This document shows, piece after piece, positions 59,172 to 64,000 of a DNA stretch of 64,000 bases. Each line of letters starts with the position of its first letter. Positions within the stretch are counted from its first letter, which is position 1. The notes under the pieces were generated by a model, which was given only the letters and a program-made list of their open reading frames with translations, was not told the origin of the DNA and did no database searches. Where the stretch lies: contig CAYVEB010000004.1 of the NCBI GenBank assembly GCA_964450645.1, positions 6,719 through 70,718 on the forward strand, given 5' to 3'. Origin of the DNA: JAKSPM01 sp964450645 (GTDB taxonomy: Bacteria > Bacillota > Clostridia > Oscillospirales > Oscillospiraceae). Made by a program: the position numbers and the translations under genes.

Positions 59172-60386
59172 ATGAAAAAACAGGGCAGTATTTTTTTAAA
59201 AGTCGTGTTCGGCGTACTGGGCGTATCTATCTGTATGCTGCTGGTACTGCGCGCCATTCAACCGGAATCGCGCCAGCTTCAGCTCGAAACGGCTGTGGCC
59301 TACGAAGTCGGCGATGGCGTGTCCACCTCCGGCTTTGTGGTGCGTTCGGAGACGGTGATTTCCCAGGCCAACTCCCTGCTGGTTCTGACGCGCAAGGAGG
59401 GAGAATGGGTCGGCAAGGGGCAGAGCGTCGCCACCGCCTACCGCACCGAGGAGGCCAGGAGCCGTCAGCTCGAACTGGAGCAGATGGAGGAAGAAGTGGA
59501 GCAGCTGGAGTACGCCTATACCTACGCGGCGGCCAACACCGATATGGCAACTCTGGATACCAACATCGAACAGCAGCTGGTCCGTACCGCCGTAGGCGTG
59601 GCCCAGCGGGATCTGACCGCCGCCGAGGACGGCGCGGCCATGCTCAAAACCTATATCCTCCGCCGCTATACCGGCTCGGACGACACCCAGGCGCTGCTGT
59701 CGCGCATCACCGAGCTGCGCAGCCAGATCGATGCGATCGGCACGACCTCGTCCGCCGTCGCCTCCGAGATCGCCGCGCCGGAGGCGGGATACTTTTCGTC
59801 CAGCGTGGACGGCCTGGAGGCGGTGCTGACACCCGATTCTTTGCAGACGATGACCGTGGCCGATTTCCGGGCGCTGTCCGCCGCCGCGCCGGGCGCTGGC
59901 AGCTGCAAGGTGATCACGTCCAACCACTGGTATTACGTCACCGAGGTGCCGACGGACCAGCTCGGCAGCTGCGAAGCCGGGGACTATGTAAGCGTCCGCT
60001 TCGCCTATCATCTGACCCAGGACTTGTCCATGCGGGTCTTCCGCGTGGGCGAGGACGAGGACGGCCGCTGTCTGCTGGTCCTGACGTCGGACGCCAACGT
60101 GGCCGACACGGCGGGCGTCCGGCAGGAGTCCGCGGACGTGGTGTTCCGCACCCAGTCCGGTCTGCGGGTTCCCAAAGAGGGCCTGTATATCAACGAAGAC
60201 GGCGAACCGGGGGTATACATCCTGGAAGGGGCCTGCGCCGATTGGAAGCAGGTGGAGATCATCCGCGACAACGGTGACAGCTACCTGGTCGTCCAGGACA
60301 CGTCGTCCATCCACAACCTCTGGCCGGGCGACGAGATCATCCTCACCGACGAGGAAATCTACGATGGGAAGGTGGTATCCCCATGA
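59172..60386 (+). CDS. HlyD-like membrane-fusion protein
   Basis: A 404-residue protein with an N-terminal membrane helix (about 9-26), a barrel-like segment ('GVSTSGFVVRSETVISQ...GEWVGKGQSVA'), an acidic coiled coil (about 95-150, 'RQLELEQMEEEVEQLEYAY') and a C-terminal beta-rich part ('LRVPKEGLYINEDGEPGVYIL'). This is the layout of clostridial HlyD-type periplasmic adaptor homologues found in yggS-sepF-divIVA clusters; no exporter gene is near. GGGAGG precedes the ATG. Its stop overlaps yggS (ATGA). A role in the cell-division zone is inference from context. Confidence 0.78.
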   Translation: MKKQGSIFLKVVFGVLGVSICMLLVLRAIQPESRQLQLETAVAYEVGDGVSTSGFVVRSETVISQANSLLVLTRKEGEWVGKGQSVATAYRTEEARSRQLELEQMEEEVEQLEYAYTYAAANTDMATLDTNIEQQLVRTAVGVAQRDLTAAEDGAAMLKTYILRRYTGSDDTQALLSRITELRSQIDAIGTTSSAVASEIAAPEAGYFSSSVDGLEAVLTPDSLQTMTVADFRALSAAAPGAGSCKVITSNHWYYVTEVPTDQLGSCEAGDYVSVRFAYHLTQDLSMRVFRVGEDEDGRCLLVLTSDANVADTAGVRQESADVVFRTQSGLRVPKEGLYINEDGEPGVYILEGACADWKQVEIIRDNGDSYLVVQDTSSIHNLWPGDEIILTDEEIYDGKVVSP

Positions 60387-61078
60387 GAGAAACGATTGTC
60401 CGCAACATCGCCGCCATCCGCGCGCGGATGGACGCGGCGGCCAAGGCTGCCGGGCGCGACCCGGCGGAAATCACGCTGTGCGCCGCTTCGAAGATGAACA
60501 ACGCCGAGCGCGTGCGCTGGGCCGTGGAGGGTGGCGTGGACTGCTGCGGGGAAAACCGCGTGCAGGAGCTGCGGGAAAAGCAGCCGCTGGGCGCCTACGG
60601 GGACAAGCCGGTGCACTTCATCGGCAGGCTGCAGACCAACAAGGTGAAATTTGTCGTGGGGCAGGTCGCGCTGATCCAGTCCGTGGACCGGGAGCGTCTG
60701 CTGCAGGCCATCGAGGCTGAAGCCGCGAAGCGCGGTCTCACGCAGGATATTTTATTGGAGGTCAACATCGGCGCGGAGCAGAGCAAGGCCGGCTTTGCGC
60801 CCGGGGAAGTGGACGCCGTGGCCGCGCATATGGGCCAGTACTCCCATGTGCACCTGTGCGGATTGATGGCTATCCCGCCGATCTGCCAGGATTCGCAAAG
60901 AAATTACAATTATTTTCAGAAAATGCACGCTCTGTGGGTTGACATAAAGGCAAAAAAATATGATAATGTGAGTATGAATTGTTTGTCCATGGGGATGTCT
61001 GACGATTTCGAGGCGGCCATCGCCTGTGGCAGTACGATGATACGGGTGGGTACCGCAATTTTTGGAAGCCGGAAATAG
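60383..61078 (+). CDS. YggS/PLPBP family PLP homeostasis protein
   Basis: A 231-residue PLP-binding protein of the YggS/YlmE/PROSC family, which holds PLP and influences vitamin B6 and amino acid pools without known catalysis. 'LCAASKMNNAERVRWAVEGGVDCCGENRVQEL' carries the PLP lysine (K in 'AASKMN'), then 'HFIGRLQTNKVKFVV', 'EVNIGAEQSKAGF' and 'SMGMSDDFEAAIACGSTMIRVGTAIFG'. In Firmicutes it stands next to sepF and divIVA, as here. Confidence 0.95.
   Translation: MRETIVRNIAAIRARMDAAAKAAGRDPAEITLCAASKMNNAERVRWAVEGGVDCCGENRVQELREKQPLGAYGDKPVHFIGRLQTNKVKFVVGQVALIQSVDRERLLQAIEAEAAKRGLTQDILLEVNIGAEQSKAGFAPGEVDAVAAHMGQYSHVHLCGLMAIPPICQDSQRNYNYFQKMHALWVDIKAKKYDNVSMNCLSMGMSDDFEAAIACGSTMIRVGTAIFGSRK
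60939..60967 (+). promoter_or_regulatory. Candidate internal promoter for sepF-divIVA
   Basis: Perfect TTGACA (60939-60944), 17 bases, GATAAT (60962-60967), inside the yggS 3' region and about 155 bases before sepF. Confidence 0.55.
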
Positions 61079-61122
61079 CGCCGGTAGCCCACCGATAGAA
61101 ATAGAAACCGGAGGTATGAACC

Positions 61123-61596
61123 ATGGGATTCATGGATGAACTGAAAAAACTCACGCGTCCCTATTCTGAAGACGACGAGGATTTTGACGATTACGATGAC
61201 GACGACGACGGGGAAGACGAAGCTCCCGCCCCCGCGCCCAAGCGCGCTTCGACCACGTTTTCCGACACCGGGCGCACCGCCCCGGCACGCGGCAGCAAGG
61301 TCGTCAACCTGAACGCTAATTCACAGCTGCAGGTCATTCTGGTGAAGCCGGACCGCTTTGAGAACGTGTCGGACATCGCTGACCATCTGCGGGAAAAGCA
61401 CGCGGTTGTGCTGAACTTGGAATCGACCAACAAAGACGTTGCGCGGCGGCTGGTGGACTTTTTGTCCGGCTGCACGTACGTTCTCGACGGCAAGATCAAA
61501 AAGGTCGCTATCTCCACCTACATCATCACCCCCTACAACGTGGACGTCGTGGGCGATTTGATGGAGGAGCTGGAAAACAACGGCGTATACTTCTGA
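61123..61596 (+). CDS. sepF: Cell division protein SepF
   Basis: SepF, 157 residues. An N-terminal amphipathic membrane-binding helix ('MGFMDELKKLTRP'), an acidic linker ('DDEDFDDYDDDDDGEDE'), and the C-terminal SepF domain ('VILVKPDRFENVSDIADHLREKHAVVLNLESTNKDVARRLVDFLSG' type). It anchors FtsZ to the membrane. GGAGG precedes the ATG. The next gene, divIVA, follows after 19 bases. Confidence 0.96.
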   Translation: MGFMDELKKLTRPYSEDDEDFDDYDDDDDGEDEAPAPAPKRASTTFSDTGRTAPARGSKVVNLNANSQLQVILVKPDRFENVSDIADHLREKHAVVLNLESTNKDVARRLVDFLSGCTYVLDGKIKKVAISTYIITPYNVDVVGDLMEELENNGVYF

Positions 61597-61615
61597 TAGA
61601 GGGAGTGCTGCAATT

Positions 61616-62359
61616 ATGTTGACACCGCAACAGGTTCAGGAAACCACCCTGGAACGGGCTGTGTTCGGCGGATACACGGTGGACTCTGTGGACGACTTTC
61701 TCGAACCGCTGACCGAGGATTATATCACGCTGTATAAAGAAAACGCCGTGCTCAAGAGCAAGATGCGCGTGCTGGTGGAAAAGCTGGAGGAATACCGCGG
61801 CCAGGAATCCGCCATGAACAACGCCATTGTGGCCGCCCAGAAGACCTGCAACGACATGATCGCCGAGGCGCAGCGCAAATGCGCCCGGATGATCAGCAAC
61901 GCGGAGGCGCAGATCCGCGCCAAATCCGGCAGCGCCGAAGCCGAGGTTTCGGCCGAGGAGGAGCGGGTCAACCGCGCAAAGGCCTCCGCTGCGGAGTTTA
62001 TCCAGGCCGTGGAGGAGCAAGTACGCCGCCAGCTCGACGCGCTCAAAGTGCTCAAGCAGATGGATCTGACGCCCGCCGCGCCCGCGAAGGAGCCGGCGCC
62101 GCAGCGCCGTGCCTATGACTACGAGGCGGAGGAAAAGCCCCGCGTAAAAAGGCCATCGCCGCCCGAGGCCGACAAGCAGGAGGACATCGCAGACGAAATC
62201 AAGCTGAGTCTGGAGAAGCTGGTCGGCGGCGGGGAAAAGGCCGCGGCGCCTGATCCGGCGCCGCAATCCTTGTCGGATACGAAAAAAATCCCCACACTTC
62301 GTGCGGAGAAGTTTGCAAATCTCCAATTTGGCAAAAATTATGACCCCACAAGTAAATAA
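61616..62359 (+). CDS. DivIVA domain protein
   Basis: A 247-residue protein: DivIVA N-terminal membrane-binding and lipid domain ('MLTPQQVQETTLERAVFGGYTVDSVDDFLEPL'), long coiled coil (about 30-150, 'EAQRKCARMISNAEAQIRAK') and a disordered, charged tail. It marks curved membrane and division sites. Contains two cysteines in the coiled coil. The leader after it holds a weak GGGGACA/TGTC..CCCC stem (62377-62400) that may terminate the cluster ahead of ileS. Confidence 0.92.
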   Translation: MLTPQQVQETTLERAVFGGYTVDSVDDFLEPLTEDYITLYKENAVLKSKMRVLVEKLEEYRGQESAMNNAIVAAQKTCNDMIAEAQRKCARMISNAEAQIRAKSGSAEAEVSAEEERVNRAKASAAEFIQAVEEQVRRQLDALKVLKQMDLTPAAPAKEPAPQRRAYDYEAEEKPRVKRPSPPEADKQEDIADEIKLSLEKLVGGGEKAAAPDPAPQSLSDTKKIPTLRAEKFANLQFGKNYDPTSK

Positions 62360-62405
62360 ATGCATGAAGCGTTGAAGGGGACACGTCCTTGTCTTCCCCC
62401 TTTTC

Positions 62406-62588
62406 AGAGAGCCGCCGGTTGCTGAAAGGCGGTAAGGGCGGACAAGGGGATCACCCCGGAGCTGCCGCGCGCAGAGCGCGCGGCCGGTTCCTCCCCGTTA
62501 TCGGAGTTCGAGCGGCCGGATTCGGCAACAAGAGTGGTACCGCAGAGGAACGTCCTTTGTCTCTTGATGGGACAAGGGATTTTTTTGT
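62406..62588 (+). promoter_or_regulatory. T-box leader of ileS
   Basis: The leader has the T-box core AGAGTGGTACCGC (62531-62543), followed by a terminator stem (TCCTTTGTC, 62553-62561, with GACAAGGGA, 62571-62579) and seven Ts. Upstream, GGGGATCACCCC places an ATC (62450-62452, followed by A) in a position fit for an isoleucine specifier codon. Uncharged tRNA-Ile would pair and allow read-through into ileS. Confidence 0.88.
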
Positions 62589-62617
62589 TTGGTAACGATA
62601 TTTTAAGGAGCAAGAAA

Positions 62618-64000
62618 ATGGACTACAAGAAAACATTGAACATGGCAAAATCGGGCTTCCCCATGCGCGGGGGACTGCCGCAGCGCGAGCCGGATATGCT
62701 CAAGCGCTGGGAGGAACTGGATCTTTACAACGAACTGCTGAAAAAGAACGAGGGGAAACCCCGTTTTATCCTGCACGACGGCCCTCCGTTCTCCAACGGC
62801 GATATCCACATGGGCCACGCCCTCAACAAGGCGCTCAAGGATTTTATCGTCCGCAGCTACGCCATGCGCGGCTACTATACCCCCTACATCCCCGGCTGGG
62901 ACAACCACGGGATGCCCATCGAGTCGGCGATCATCAAGAAGAACAAGCTTAACCACAAGACCATGCCGGTTCCGGAGTTCCGCTCGGCCTGCCATGACTT
63001 TGCCCAAAACTATATCGACCGGCAGATGGCCGGTTTCCAGCGCATGGGCGTGGTGGCCGACTGGGCGCATCCGTACAAGACCATGGATCCCGGCTTTGAA
63101 GCCGAGGAGGTCAAAATTTTCGGGAAAATGTTCCAAAAGGGCTATATTTACAAGGGCCTAAAGCCCGTCTACTGGTGTCCCAAGGATGAGACGGCGCTGG
63201 CCGAGGCGGAAATTGAGTATCAGGACGATCCGTGTACCACCGTGTACGTCAAGTTCGCCCTGAAGGACGACCTGGGCAAGCTGACCGGGGAGGAATCCCG
63301 CAATCTGAACTTCCTGATCTGGACGACCACCATCTGGACGCTCCCCGGCAACCTGGGCATCTGCCTGAACCCGCGGGAGAGCTATGTGATCGTACGCGTC
63401 GAGACCGGGGAACAGTATGTCCTGGCCGAGGCGCTGGCCAAGTCCGTCATGGAGAAGGGCGGCTTCACCCAATACACCGTCGTCAGCCGCCACGAGGGGC
63501 AGTTTTTTGAAAACATGCTGGCGCAGCACCCGTTTCTGGACAAGACATCCCGGCTGCTGGTGGCCGACTATGTCACCATGGACTCCGGCACCGGCTGCGT
63601 CCACACCGCCCCCGGCTTTGGCGCGGACGACTACCAGACCTGCCGCCGGTACGGCATGGAACTGGTGGTGCCGGTAGACGACCGTGGCCGCCACACCGGC
63701 TACGCCGGAAAATACGCCGGCATGACCACCGACGAGTCCAACCCTGTCATCCTGGAGGATCTGCGTCAGTCCGGCCGACTGTTCGCCAGCGAAGACATCG
63801 TCCACGCCTATCCCCACTGCTGGCGCTGCAAGCATCCGATCATCTTCCGCGCGACCCCGCAATGGTTCTGCTCGGTGGACGCGTTCAAGGACGAAGCCGT
63901 CGCCGCCTGCAACGAGGTGCGCTGGCTGCCCGCCTGGGGCAAGGACCGGCTGATCTCCATGATCCGTGAGCGCAGCGACTGGTGCATCTCCCGCCAGCGC
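62618..64000 (+). CDS. ileS: Isoleucyl-tRNA synthetase, partial
   Basis: The first 461 codons of isoleucine--tRNA ligase; the right edge cuts it. 'FILHDGPPFSNGDIHMGHALNK' contains the HIGH-type motif HMGH; 'PGWDNHGMPIESAII' and the editing domain ('TTIWTLPGNLGICLNPRE', 'DSGTGCVHTAPGFGADDY') follow. KMSKS and the zinc end lie outside. AAGGAG precedes the ATG. Expression is controlled by the T-box upstream. Reading 'NHGMPIES', it is the bacterial form. Confidence 0.97.
   Translation, partial: MDYKKTLNMAKSGFPMRGGLPQREPDMLKRWEELDLYNELLKKNEGKPRFILHDGPPFSNGDIHMGHALNKALKDFIVRSYAMRGYYTPYIPGWDNHGMPIESAIIKKNKLNHKTMPVPEFRSACHDFAQNYIDRQMAGFQRMGVVADWAHPYKTMDPGFEAEEVKIFGKMFQKGYIYKGLKPVYWCPKDETALAEAEIEYQDDPCTTVYVKFALKDDLGKLTGEESRNLNFLIWTTTIWTLPGNLGICLNPRESYVIVRVETGEQYVLAEALAKSVMEKGGFTQYTVVSRHEGQFFENMLAQHPFLDKTSRLLVADYVTMDSGTGCVHTAPGFGADDYQTCRRYGMELVVPVDDRGRHTGYAGKYAGMTTDESNPVILEDLRQSGRLFASEDIVHAYPHCWRCKHPIIFRATPQWFCSVDAFKDEAVAACNEVRWLPAWGKDRLISMIRERSDWCISRQR

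Overview
The window looks like a draft-assembly contig from a high-GC, low-motility Firmicute of class Clostridia, most likely an Oscillospiraceae/Ruminococcaceae-type gut anaerobe. The evidence is sigma-A promoters and strong AGGAGG ribosome sites, Firmicutes marker genes (WhiA, SepF, DivIVA, a T-box in front of ileS, RuvCAB, RecX, CPBP proteases), a zinc-type L31, and traces of Wood-Ljungdahl genes. A run of ten Ns at 22454-22463 marks a scaffold join. No rRNA, tRNA, CRISPR or intact mobile element was found.

Left part (1-37300, mostly minus strand). A dGTPase-like gene (cut by the left edge), YigZ and HflX form one operon, followed by rpmE, tmcAL and the divergent ackA. A single strong promoter at 14457-14485 heads a seven-gene run: AMP-ligase, carrier protein, MBOAT acyltransferase and DltD-like SGNH protein (a Dlt/Alg-like envelope acylation set), translationally coupled to polA, rimI and tsaD. 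Then come cysE-cysS; DUF1385-prmC-recA-recX-rimO-pgsA, a chain of overlapping genes; a lipoprotein with a two-component system; murB, a kinase-less RapZ domain, whiA and dnaE; a YihY membrane protein; a DUF1540 peptide; a MocR regulator that has lost its PLP lysine; an osmoprotectant-type ABC transporter; and an FMN reductase.

Middle part (37300-47200) is the accessory zone. It holds a heavily deleted acsB (acetyl-CoA synthase) pseudogene, a possible CO-dehydrogenase scrap, an rRNA methyltransferase, an IS1182-like transposase remnant, a secreted C39-peptidase-like/SLH protein, and a six-gene operon. That operon joins an intact RACo-type corrinoid-protein activator (AcsV family) to two DUF3786 proteins, a ten-cysteine small protein, a 37-codon ORF and rlmH. 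So the activator survives beside a dead acetyl-CoA synthase. Three copies of a roughly 230-280 bp intergenic repeat lie at 2803, 42485 and 46868.

Right part (47200-64000). A small membrane ORF precedes ruvC-ruvA-ruvB; a zinc-ribbon gene has a structured leader; and a gene-poor 800 bp stretch carries six consecutive strong hairpins plus six 21-bp tandem repeats. Then miaB-mutS-CPBP protease-mutL runs leftward and miaA-hfq-HlyD-like-yggS-sepF-divIVA runs rightward, ending with a T-box and ileS cut by the right edge. Most of the window is housekeeping (DNA repair and recombination, tRNA and ribosome modification, envelope synthesis); the corrinoid-activator operon, acsB relic, acylation operon, altered MocR and hairpin array are the parts that deserve attention.
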